This document shows, piece by piece, positions 42,501 to 50,232 of a stretch of DNA of 64,000 nt; the first letter of the stretch is position 1; each line of letters starts with the position of its first letter. This DNA is from Ustilago trichophora (taxonomy: Eukaryota > Basidiomycota > Ustilaginomycetes > Ustilaginales > Ustilaginaceae), in NCBI GenBank assembly GCA_900323505.1, contig OOIN01000036.1, positions 534,447-598,446 on the forward strand, in the 5' to 3' direction. Both the position numbers and the translations under genes were made by a program. The notes under the pieces are model-generated. The model was not told the origin of the DNA, ran no database searches, and worked only from the letters and a program-made list of their open reading frames with translations.

Positions 42501-43181
42501 GTTGGCTGGCAATAGCTGAGAGGGGTTGGTACCAGCCGATTGAGCAGCTCGTAGCGCTTCGAAATGCTGTTGCCAGTCGTGGTGGTGGTATGGCTCGGGT
42601 GCAGGAGTGAATCTGGCCCTGGCATCCGAGGCAGCGAGAGAGTGTGGTGAGAGAAGGTAGTGACTTGTTGGTGGAGATTCCTCTGGCAAGGATACGATGT
42701 GGCCTTCGGGCGGCTTTGCGACGCTGCGGACGAGAATTGTGTTTGAGTTAGGTTCGACGGATACTCTATTGGAGGCGGGAAGCTGTGAGGAGATGGAATC
42801 GGCTGCGCCTAGAGCAAGACCTCGACCTATAGCTTCCCAGCCGGCGTGGATGCAACCGATGGCGCGACGAAGCTGAGCAAGCTGATTTGTGAGACTGATG
42901 GTGTCGATTTGGTTTTGGATCTTTTCGTTTTCGAGGGATTGAATGCGATCCTCGAGCTCTCGGTTGCGAATCTGGGCTACGGCGTTGGCTTTGATGATCT
43001 CTCTATTCTGGGAGATGTGCTTGCGCTTGAACTGTTCGAAATTTTCGAGGATGGATTCCATGTTGGGGATGAGAAGAGTGGCGGAGCGGCTGGAGTCGAT
43101 GGATTGAGAGGCGCCATTTGGAGGAGTGGGGTGAGGGAGGCTGGCACTGAGCCTAACCTCACGACGTGTAGCGGGTGGCAT
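39585..43181 (-). CDS. SGO1: shugoshin, unusually long (1198 residues)
   Basis: One exon. The N-terminal coiled coil (about residues 40-105: MESILENFEQFKRKHISQN, then REIIKANAVAQIRNRELEDR) is the shugoshin homodimerisation/PP2A-B56 binding element. The short basic C-terminal motif of the family lies near residues 495-520 (RKSINYALPKLNTKMRKP), which binds phospho-H2A at centromeres. Shugoshin protects cohesin (Rec8/Scc1) from separase and helps chromosome bi-orientation. The remarkable point is the extra ~680 Ser/Thr/Ala-rich residues after the SGO motif, where the motif usually lies near the protein end. The frame is open throughout with no clear splice signals, and the tail contains many SP/TP and RxxS sites but no recognised domain. 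Start at 43,181 is the first ATG; M41 just before the coiled coil is an alternative. Divergent from the Rap1 gene. Confidence 0.88.
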   Translation of the reverse strand: MPPATRREVRLSASLPHPTPPNGASQSIDSSRSATLLIPNMESILENFEQFKRKHISQNREIIKANAVAQIRNRELEDRIQSLENEKIQNQIDTISLTNQLAQLRRAIGCIHAGWEAIGRGLALGAADSISSQLPASNRVSVEPNSNTILVRSVAKPPEGHIVSLPEESPPTSHYLLSPHSLAASDARARFTPAPEPYHHHDWQQHFEALRAAQSAGTNPSQLLPANDAAISTLDIDGAPSPMGSPELPMELEDALAAASSRSTSRHWSLPQVEASTSMPFETESTVSDDQESNHSANRQPLRRSGRKSSRRQSGYIPHSGYSETHSTSQSPDPDSAHSTPAPSSDPYPPSESNSETMDGILMYTGRDQAALVRSSSHHHPPTPFVDITNGAFASSSSLYHPTEMYMDDDPRLADATPRKTRQASDLHAASNIMAAIPPASEARTPGGRKRKVPIHETHDPMPTPARLFSATIDQTPSAAVAAAAEVEADPQTGRTRRVRKSINYALPKLNTKMRKPDPSDLVPASTPHRSNGATPASARGMIGSTGNLSDIRKLHEAAALRQSPAERTSNMRSKGSPGRVSRDASRGEDEGGARMADLFEIRQHATYLAEQKHSINAKSSTAHSFWGMDGIADTSDDDSRVTSNADLGELAELEAAMGDLCTADEVRQVDTPRAPQTSMWPSRSATQMSASSSTDSMASCSSNTTSNGTGSKRPSLRRKTTTLPSRSRQSSVEQPLQTDVAPAANSDLVNSSRDAEPSTEPTPSVKTESSSSARALSTAPIGSTKTAPTAQTSADTKKAAERVRPGSAASTSTEQGNGRPPAPSGGLAAGMKPKQRPASAGAAMVGSRSTNASSSANANAERPRTFSGTSAANAGLTQSTASMGSVGRTVSSTSSQRASLHSALTNQTKATPGQATPRIGAKGLPASTTPSFKESPRFAGTPVLRPTLSTSSLASESSGRSSPALSAASTGSTGTQLSTSTRTSLKASATPATSQAKTQRPGTAGSTASSSSFPREGSTPRLKGSTSSTSLNSARPQPARSMPSLRRATEKTGVTSTPRITVRSSSSTLPAAAGAANSSSGATPAASIAASKVAKAISSTTSSRAKESASTPMGLGIDFSSMLNDGSAGKELIHLTDEIDLQGSSSSSGDPSSSFSSEAHSSSPTSASKTSSDDTSASGASLAKARRTSRRISGMTA

Positions 43182-44747
43182 GTCGAGGAAGGTGTGGGCG
43201 ACGACTGTGGCTGGTGAGCGCAGACAGGGTGCAGCTCAGCCGTCGTGGCAGGTTACGAAGGGGAGAGGAGAAAGAGCCGATGGACCGAGACGTGGTATAC
43301 GTGTGGCAACTGGCGGAAGAGGGAGAAGTGATGTGAGTGTATTAGTTGCTTTGAGCCATGTTTGTTGGATGGTTGTCCGACTGTTGTAGGACGAGTGGCC
43401 GTGGTGAGAGCTCTACTAGGGTGGGTGGCAGTGTTGCACTAGGCAAAGAAGCTGAGCTGCTGTTGGTGTGTTTGATGAATTTGGTATGGTTGGTGCTCTT
43501 GACGAGAGCACTAGGGGTAACTGTGTATGATGTACGAGGTTGATGGGCGAATGGATGGTGTACGAGAAGCAGGGAAGGTCGGCAAGCGAGGCAAAGCGCA
43601 GGACCAAGGTCGAGGAGATGGGATGATTGTAGAGAGGGAGAAGTATGTATGCAGTTGGAAAGGTGTGGATCGTGTGAATTGAGCTCTGCGGTGCAAACGC
43701 GAGGACGAGCCAAGTGTTGGTTTGACTTGACTACTTACTGTAGGCTCGTCAAAATTGAGTCCAACACCTCTTTTGAGCTGCAGCTTTCTTCACAGTCACA
43801 GTCTGTGACTGATAATCACACACACCACCCGTATATATACATCCACACAATGTAATTTGCACGGCGGCTGCAGCACCAGACGCGGCATGGCTTTAAAGTG
43901 TGCGCTGCGGATGTCAGCATGTCTGTGTGCATTGCATTGCGCCTTCGGATTGGTGCGCTTTGGTTTGAGCTGGTAGAGCGTACAGTATCACACTTTTGTT
44001 TTGTGACTGTATAGCACACGAGTTGCGCCTTTTCTGTTGTGTCAACGCATAAATCGACGGCTTGTGGTCGGATCCATCGCCACCGCCGATGCTTGTTGCT
44101 TAAAGAGCATTCAACATCACGATACTGTACCTACTGAATAACTGATTGTGTGAACCACCACCACCAAGAAGCGAGGAACAACAAAGTACGGTAGTCCTTT
44201 TTCTTGTATTTTCAAAAGAGTTGCACCAAAGTCAAGCCAAAAGAGTGTCTATTGCAGTCGTCACATCATCGCTTCGATAGTATCACAACTCTCCTTCTAT
44301 CAAATCAGCATGACACCAGCTTTGCCTCTGCACAATCTGCAATCATAAATGATGCTTTGGTCGTCTTCCAAAGCGAAATGCCTACAGTAGCGAGGAGCAA
44401 TTTCAGTCCAACACAAGCAGCACAAGCAGCACAAACAGCCGCAACAGCCGCGTTCCGCGCCAATTTGTTCATCACGTGCTTTAAGCGCTTCGCTTCTCGA
44501 AACTGTTCCAGCTTTGCGAATGCTCTGCGGATGCTCTGCGGATGCTCTGCGGATGCCATCAACGCGACCAACCAACGGCACGCGAAGCACCATACGTGTG
44601 AGTGGATTCTGCGATTTCGGCTTTTCCGTTTTGGCAAGCCATGCAGGTGGAGGGAGCATCATTCATGACCTTTTTGACTTTCTGACTTTGGCTTCCTCTA
44701 CCTGCCCTTGACTATCAACCACCATCCCATTCTCCTCTCCGTTCACT
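43182..44747. other. divergent promoter region of shugoshin and Rap1 genes
   Basis: 1.57 kb without supported genes. Holds a TATATATA stretch near 43,832-43,839, a (CAAGCAG-like) imperfect repeat near 44,411-44,453, and an 11-base tandem repeat near 44,521-44,553. ORFs on both strands across 44,200-44,670 are repeat-driven. Confidence 0.45.
44521..44553. repeat. 11-base tandem repeat, three copies
   Basis: Three head-to-tail units of TGCTCTGCGGA with a degenerate copy upstream. The period of 11 matches the repeat at 21,664, and one strand of each unit contains GCAT and GCAGA words. Confidence 0.85.
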
Positions 44748-47700
44748 ATGCATCCTCCCACAGAGGATACCGATTTCGTTGAGCCAGCTCTTCGTCAGCC
44801 TCAAGCCAACACATCCCATTCCCAATCCCAACCAACAGCCGCAGCCGCAGCCGCAGCCGCAGCCTCCACCTCTCACATTACGCACTCGACCACGACACTA
44901 CAATCAACTCGTATCGAGCTGCTCAGCGAATCTGACACAGATGCACGCCCATCCAACAACGCTGCTTCAATCCAGCCCGATCCGCAAGTTGGCGTCAACC
45001 CATCCGCCTCCTCCACACCCACCAAGCCAAAAATCTTTCTCAAATCCTCGTCGCCTGACATACCACTTCACATCCATCTCCCCTCCGAACTCTCTTACTC
45101 GTTGACCAGAAAGCTTGAAATCACCATACGCGCACACGGCGGCGTCAGAGAATCTCGTTTTGGAAAAGCCGACTTGATCGTCGTAGATCCACAAATGTTG
45201 GCCGTATCTAAAAGAACCCTTCGCGATGCAAACAAGATGGGTCAGCCCATACCCGTCGTCACGCTTGACTACATCCACGACAGTGTTGCCCAAGGCCACA
45301 GACAGGATGTCGACCACCCCAAATACAAGTTTGATGCCATCCAGCCTAATCCATCCGCTGCCGCAAACACTTTGCCCCCATCTCGCTCCTCTAACGCCCG
45401 CAATCCCTTCACCGCAGCCGACCGCCAAGCCATTATCGACTACTTTATCGATAAACAGCAAGCCTCATGGAGCCTCAACGCCGCTGCCAAACAACTCGCC
45501 GCACGCAATCCCACTCACAGCTATGCCAGTTATCAATCCTACTTGCAGGCAAATTTTGACAAGGGCTGGAATCTCAAAGACGAGGTCCTCAAAGCACGCA
45601 CCGCTGCCCTTGAAGCAGAGCCTTCCGCGCTCCAGGCTCGCATTCTAAGATCGCAGTACACCGCATCGCCTGGTCTGGCAGAACAATCCGCCCCCTCCGA
45701 TGGCTGGCCTCGTACTTCTCCTGAGCCACAAGATGATGACCAAGAAAGGCAAGCAGCACCACAACCATCTCGTCAAAACTCGCCGCAAACGTCCGCAGCA
45801 GACGAGGAAACGAGCCCTGCACGAGAACACGACGACGATCTCATGGTCAGGCAACCAAACCCAGGTGCCACCCTCCAAGACGTGCAAAGGAGTCCCACCA
45901 AGATCAGACAGCCGGTCGACTACGCCCCAACCGATTCGTCTCGCTCCAGCCCCAGCCCTCGAGCTTTTGGCTCTCGTCATCCCTCCATCGAACCACCGCC
46001 AGGCCAAAGAACAAGCGTGCCAAGGTCCCCATCAGTAGACGAGGAATCTGACCCTGAAGACTATTCTCCAACCATACTCAGCCAGATTCAACGGCAACAA
46101 TCTTCCCACCTCAAACCTTCGCAGAAAGCAAAGCAAGGACGACGCCGAACAAGCCACTCCAGCGACTCTGACTCCTCTGTAGACTCTCAACTCGATCAGC
46201 TTGAACACAATAGTGACGAAGACCTTCTTGCTACCGGTCCGCTTCCGAATGCGCCAGAAGCTCAACAGCACGGGGACGACGACTCCGATGACCCCGAGTG
46301 GGAGGGCTCTCGGCTACAGGATCGCAAGATGCGTGAGAGGGATACTACCGTCGCCAAGGAAAATCGCGTCAAATTCACTCAAGGCGAAAAAGACACGTTG
46401 CTCAACCAACTTGCCAGATATGTCCATGAGCAGGGTCGCGAAACCCATGCATCCACTCAAGAAGCCATGCTCGCCAAACCCGATGACGCCTTTTGGGAGC
46501 GCTTTGCCCTTGACAATCCCACTCATTCCGCCATATCCTGGCGAAGCCACTATCTCAAGAATCGGCCAACGTACAGGCAAATGATTGAGCTTCTTCTGGA
46601 TGATATGAACGATGAAAGTGCAGAGGAGCAAGACGATTCACAGGTTCCAGGCGCTGCCAACTCTTCCACCGACACACCAAACGGCGCAGAGGCTGAGTCC
46701 AGGCAGCCCGATGCAAGCCCAGACGATGGACAGCGCTCAAACGAGATGAGCCTTCCCGCTGACGGTATCGTCGTCCTGATTCCATGTCAGCCCGTGGAGG
46801 GCAATGATCACAGACCTCGGCGAGAGCCTCAATCCCAACCAGAGCAGCTTTGGACTGCAGCGCCTTCACCACCTCCGATGGAAGGAGAGGAGGAGGAGGA
46901 GAGGGATACGATGCAGGTAGAGGCCGAGATCGATGCTCTTGTGATTCCGCCAGAGTCGATCCACTTTGACATCGAGGAGGAGGTTCCTGCCCTGCAACAC
47001 GGGCCGCAAGTCTCCCGAGATGACGCAAGCGTTCATGAATTGGAATCGCTCAAAGAGCCCGCTAGTGTAGCAAATGTCGATGCGGAAGCAGAGCCTTCTC
47101 CTCAGCCAGACCGCGGGCCGGTAGCCACCCCGCCACACCCGGTGCCAGAACGTCGGACTCGTCCAGTCGATGCTGGAACTCCTGTGCTCGCTCGACACCG
47201 CGATGCGCCCTTTTACGACTTTACCATTGACAGCGACGAGGAGCAACGCATTCGCAAAGCTCGCTCCCGCCCATCGCTGCCAAACATGCAAACTAGGCAA
47301 GAGGCCACCTCTCCGCGGCCGCCAAGGTCGCCCATCACCACCGATCGCGTTTTAGGACACTTTGCAACACCTTCGCGGAATCAGAGACCGACGACCACCC
47401 GTCCTGCCCTGGCTTCAACACGCGCGAGGGAAGATGAGCGCATTCAGCGAACTCGAGAGTGGGCACGCAGCGTTTCTGCCTCGCCTTCGTCTGCCTCGCC
47501 AGATCTGCTTCAAAGCACCGAGCCGGCGGCAGTCGCAGAGCCGTCGCGTGCTCGGGCTAGACGCATTGATCACACGCCTCGACTGAGCTCTGGGTATGCG
47601 TCCAAGTTGTCGCCGCAGCTTCAGCGAGGTCTTGTGCAGCAGTCACGTCGCATCTCGAGCGAGCGCACTCCGACAGCCTTGCCGGCTTCGAGTGCGTCAC

Positions 47701-48182
47701 CCGCCCGCGCGCGGCTAGACCAGGCCAGCGTCTCGCGGGAACGCCGCCCCTCGAAATCAGGGATAGAGGCCGCCCGCTTGCAATACCGCGCAGAAGTCGA
47801 GCGCTTTCGCAACGACTTTGGCCTGGACAAGGAACAGCTGCGCGCTCTGCTCATGCGATTCAAAGCCAATGTCAAGGACGCCCGCGACTATATCGCCTTC
47901 TGGCTAGGCGAGATGGAGGAAGCGTACGGCGCCGATGCAGATGTAGCGTTCGAATACGTCAAGACTGCCCAGGGTGATTTTGAGCAGGCGGAGACCTTCC
48001 TGAAACTCGCAAGTTCGACTCGCTCGAGAAGCGCTCAGAATCCAAGGGGAGCCATCTCTTCCCGCAGCGTGTCGCACTCTGTCAGTCCTGTGAAGCGGCG
48101 TGCCAGGAATGATGACCGAAGTTTTAGCCGCATCGACCGCGAAGGCGGGAGAGGCGAACTATCGAAGAGATCTCGCAGATGA
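44748..48182 (+). CDS. RAP1: Rap1-type telomere protein (BRCT, two Myb-like, C-terminal domain)
   Basis: 1144 residues, one exon. Order: Ala-rich N-terminus; BRCT domain about 92-195 (KIFLKSSSPDIPLHIHLP ... VVTLDYIHDSV); Myb/SANT domain about 216-280 (NPFTAADRQAIIDYFID ... NPTHSYASYQSYLQANF); disordered acidic Ser/Pro-rich linker; second Myb-like domain about 538-618 (VKFTQGEKDTLLNQLARYV ... NPTHSAISWRSHYLKN); long acidic linker; helical C-terminal module about 1,015-1,086 (VERFRNDFGLDKEQLRALLM ... EEAYGADADVAFEYVKTA), which resembles the Rap1 C-terminal (RCT) domain. The phrase NPTHSxxSWRxHY is typical of Rap1 Myb repeats. Rap1 caps telomeres, alone or through a TRF-like partner, and limits fusion and recombination. 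Whether this form binds TTAGGG directly cannot be said. The acidic linkers and two-Myb design resemble other basidiomycete Rap1 proteins (recollection). Confidence 0.85.
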   Translation: MHPPTEDTDFVEPALRQPQANTSHSQSQPTAAAAAAAAASTSHITHSTTTLQSTRIELLSESDTDARPSNNAASIQPDPQVGVNPSASSTPTKPKIFLKSSSPDIPLHIHLPSELSYSLTRKLEITIRAHGGVRESRFGKADLIVVDPQMLAVSKRTLRDANKMGQPIPVVTLDYIHDSVAQGHRQDVDHPKYKFDAIQPNPSAAANTLPPSRSSNARNPFTAADRQAIIDYFIDKQQASWSLNAAAKQLAARNPTHSYASYQSYLQANFDKGWNLKDEVLKARTAALEAEPSALQARILRSQYTASPGLAEQSAPSDGWPRTSPEPQDDDQERQAAPQPSRQNSPQTSAADEETSPAREHDDDLMVRQPNPGATLQDVQRSPTKIRQPVDYAPTDSSRSSPSPRAFGSRHPSIEPPPGQRTSVPRSPSVDEESDPEDYSPTILSQIQRQQSSHLKPSQKAKQGRRRTSHSSDSDSSVDSQLDQLEHNSDEDLLATGPLPNAPEAQQHGDDDSDDPEWEGSRLQDRKMRERDTTVAKENRVKFTQGEKDTLLNQLARYVHEQGRETHASTQEAMLAKPDDAFWERFALDNPTHSAISWRSHYLKNRPTYRQMIELLLDDMNDESAEEQDDSQVPGAANSSTDTPNGAEAESRQPDASPDDGQRSNEMSLPADGIVVLIPCQPVEGNDHRPRREPQSQPEQLWTAAPSPPPMEGEEEEERDTMQVEAEIDALVIPPESIHFDIEEEVPALQHGPQVSRDDASVHELESLKEPASVANVDAEAEPSPQPDRGPVATPPHPVPERRTRPVDAGTPVLARHRDAPFYDFTIDSDEEQRIRKARSRPSLPNMQTRQEATSPRPPRSPITTDRVLGHFATPSRNQRPTTTRPALASTRAREDERIQRTREWARSVSASPSSASPDLLQSTEPAAVAEPSRARARRIDHTPRLSSGYASKLSPQLQRGLVQQSRRISSERTPTALPASSASPARARLDQASVSRERRPSKSGIEAARLQYRAEVERFRNDFGLDKEQLRALLMRFKANVKDARDYIAFWLGEMEEAYGADADVAFEYVKTAQGDFEQAETFLKLASSTRSRSAQNPRGAISSRSVSHSVSPVKRRARNDDRSFSRIDREGGRGELSKRSRR

Positions 48183-48548
48183 AACTATGCCTTGTAGTAA
48201 CCTGTAAATGTAGCTAGGGGTCACCGTAATATCAGTGTCACTGAGTGTACAACAGCACCAACTTGGTCATGTCTTGGATGTGTGCAAGTGGTCCTTCGAA
48301 GCGAGACCTGTTGTTTATAAGGAGGAGCTGTGGTCGATCGGGATCGGGCTGAGCTTCAATTTTTTTCAGATTTGGATCGCAAGAGTGGAGGCTCGTCGCT
48401 GGAAATTTTACACTGCACACTTGCTCGCGCCCGTTTCAAGAAGAATCAACTCCAAAACCGACCTTGCTCAGCATCTCATCATCGCTCCTTCCTCCTAGAT
48501 CGTACAAACCTCGTAGTTCTGTTTCAGACACCCGCACACCGTCTCAAA
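48183..48548. other. intergenic region between Rap1 and Rrp4
   Basis: 366 bases holding the Rap1 3' end and the Rrp4 promoter/leader. The Rrp4 frame is open upstream to 48,330 but has no earlier conserved sequence. Confidence 0.4.
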
Positions 48549-49769
48549 ATGGCCGCGAAGCTATCTTCTGCGCCAGCTTCTACAAGCTCCGATGTGCTTC
48601 CACCGTTCGTCATTCATGCGAGCAGCTCTCGACCCTCGTCTTCTTCCAAGAAGAACGCTTCATCACAACGTCGGTTGAAAGGATCCAACACACCATCGCG
48701 ACTTGTGCACTACTCTGGCGAAGCTCATCCTGCCTCTTCGTCCTCTCGTCTCTCGCGTTATGCTCCGACGTTTACCAAGGATGACATGGATATGGATCAG
48801 GACGACACGGAGATCGGAGATGACGACGAAGAGGACGTCAAGATCGCTGTTGCCGGTACCAGCATTGCCTCTTCGCACATCTTTATGAAAGGTCACGGCA
48901 CTTTTCTTTCGACAAATTCAGATGAGATTCTCTCTTCGATGTGCGGTACGGTGGAGCGAGTAAACAAGTTGATATCGGTGCGGCCTGCCAGGTCCAGATA
49001 CGCTGCTGAGGTGGGTGACCTCGTCATCGGCCGTGTCACCGAAGTTGGACCTAAGCGCTGGAAGGTCGATATTAATGCCAAGACCGACTCGGCGCTTCAG
49101 CTTTCTTCGATCAACCTACCTGGTGGTATTCAGCGTAGAAAAGTGGAGAGCGACGAACTGCAGATGCGCAACTTTTTCCAGGAGAACGACTTGTTGGTCG
49201 CCGAAGTGCAGATGATGTTCCAGGACAATTCATCCGCCCTACACACACGTTCACTGCGGTATGGAAAGCTCAAGAACGGCGTTCTTGTCACTGCATCACC
49301 AAACTTGATCCAGCGACTCAAGTCGCACTTCGTCCACCTCAAAGACGACGACATCTCTCTCAATGTCGATCTCATCATCGGTCTCAACGGATACATCTGG
49401 ATCGCAAAGCACTTCCCTTACAACCAGCCCTCCAACTCCAGCGGGCCTGCCACCAATTCGGAGCAACAGAGAGGTCTCGCAGGCTCGGGTGTCGGTATGG
49501 ACATCGACGCAACATACTCGGATCAGAACGATGCCGATCTATCGGTCGAGCTGAGACGCCAAATTCAACGCGTGGCAAAGTGCATCCACATCCTCGATGC
49601 GTACCATCACCCTATCTCGGACGTCACTATCCACTCTTTGGTCTCTATCTCGGTCACTTACGTCGGACACATCCTCCAACAGCAAGAACAGCAGGACTGG
49701 CACCGTGACGCCAACCTCACTTCGCTCATGATGGAGCAATTGCGAGCTGGATCCAGCTTGGCCGAGTGA
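48549..49769 (+). CDS. RRP4: exosome complex component Rrp4
   Basis: 406 residues from ATG 48,549 (CAAAATGGCC). The first ~95 residues are Ser-rich and acidic, a fungal extension relative to human EXOSC2. The exosome N-terminal domain follows (SSHIFMKGHGTFLSTNSDEILSSMCGTVERVNKLISV), then the S1 domain about 150-235 (VGDLVIGRVTEVGPKRWKVDI ... SSINLPGG) and a KH domain (NGVLVTASPNLIQRLKSHFV ... DLIIGLNGYIWIAKH). GxNGxIWI is the Rrp4 KH signature. Rrp4 is one of three cap subunits that guide RNA into the exosome for 3'-5' processing and decay of rRNA, snoRNA and mRNA. One exon. The gene follows Rap1 on the same strand. Confidence 0.96.
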   Translation: MAAKLSSAPASTSSDVLPPFVIHASSSRPSSSSKKNASSQRRLKGSNTPSRLVHYSGEAHPASSSSRLSRYAPTFTKDDMDMDQDDTEIGDDDEEDVKIAVAGTSIASSHIFMKGHGTFLSTNSDEILSSMCGTVERVNKLISVRPARSRYAAEVGDLVIGRVTEVGPKRWKVDINAKTDSALQLSSINLPGGIQRRKVESDELQMRNFFQENDLLVAEVQMMFQDNSSALHTRSLRYGKLKNGVLVTASPNLIQRLKSHFVHLKDDDISLNVDLIIGLNGYIWIAKHFPYNQPSNSSGPATNSEQQRGLAGSGVGMDIDATYSDQNDADLSVELRRQIQRVAKCIHILDAYHHPISDVTIHSLVSISVTYVGHILQQQEQQDWHRDANLTSLMMEQLRAGSSLAE

Positions 49770-50232
49770 ACTATCAAAATTCTCGAAAATTCGAGCCAGT
49801 GTCAAGCACGATCGTGCTCATGTAGGCCTGTTGGTGAATTGTAGGCAACTGTTTCAGTATAGGCAACACATGTCTACGTGCGTGGCGTGTGCATCAGACG
49901 CTCGGTCTGGCCGTCGGTTTGAGGGTGGTAAGCGGTGGAAAGGGCGGCCTTCACGTCGAGCTTGGTGAGAAGCGCGCGCCAAAGCGACGCCACGTTTCTT
50001 TTGTGAGATGATCCTGAACCTTTCGCTGATTCCGCTTGCAGTGCATCTGCTTTGACGCAACCGACGCTGAGCTGAAGAGTTGGCACAAGTTCGAGCTCAA
50101 ACAACAAAATTAACTTGAAGGCCCTGCATCTTTTTGGAGAAAGGTCAAATCAAGTCACATTGCAAAATTGCTGGCCCATCATCTTGGCATGGAAGCTGCG
50201 GCGAGCAGGCAAGTTTTCCCAACAAAACATTG
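49770..50232. other. intergenic region containing retroelement relic
   Basis: 463 bases between the Rrp4 and RecQ 3' ends. Apart from the integrase relic described separately, nothing is recognised. Confidence 0.5.
49874..50107 (-). mobile_element. Ty3/gypsy retrotransposon integrase relic
   Basis: A minus-strand frame of 77 codons contains, at about 49,987-49,898, SLWRALLTKLDVKAALSTAY followed by HPQTDGQTER. This is the highly conserved end of the catalytic core of Ty3/gypsy integrases, where the last catalytic Glu sits shortly after QTDGQTE. The sequence before it (upstream on the minus strand) is already degenerate. No other pol domains, LTRs or target-site duplications are seen nearby. 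It is a short, non-functional fossil between two housekeeping genes. Confidence 0.85.
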
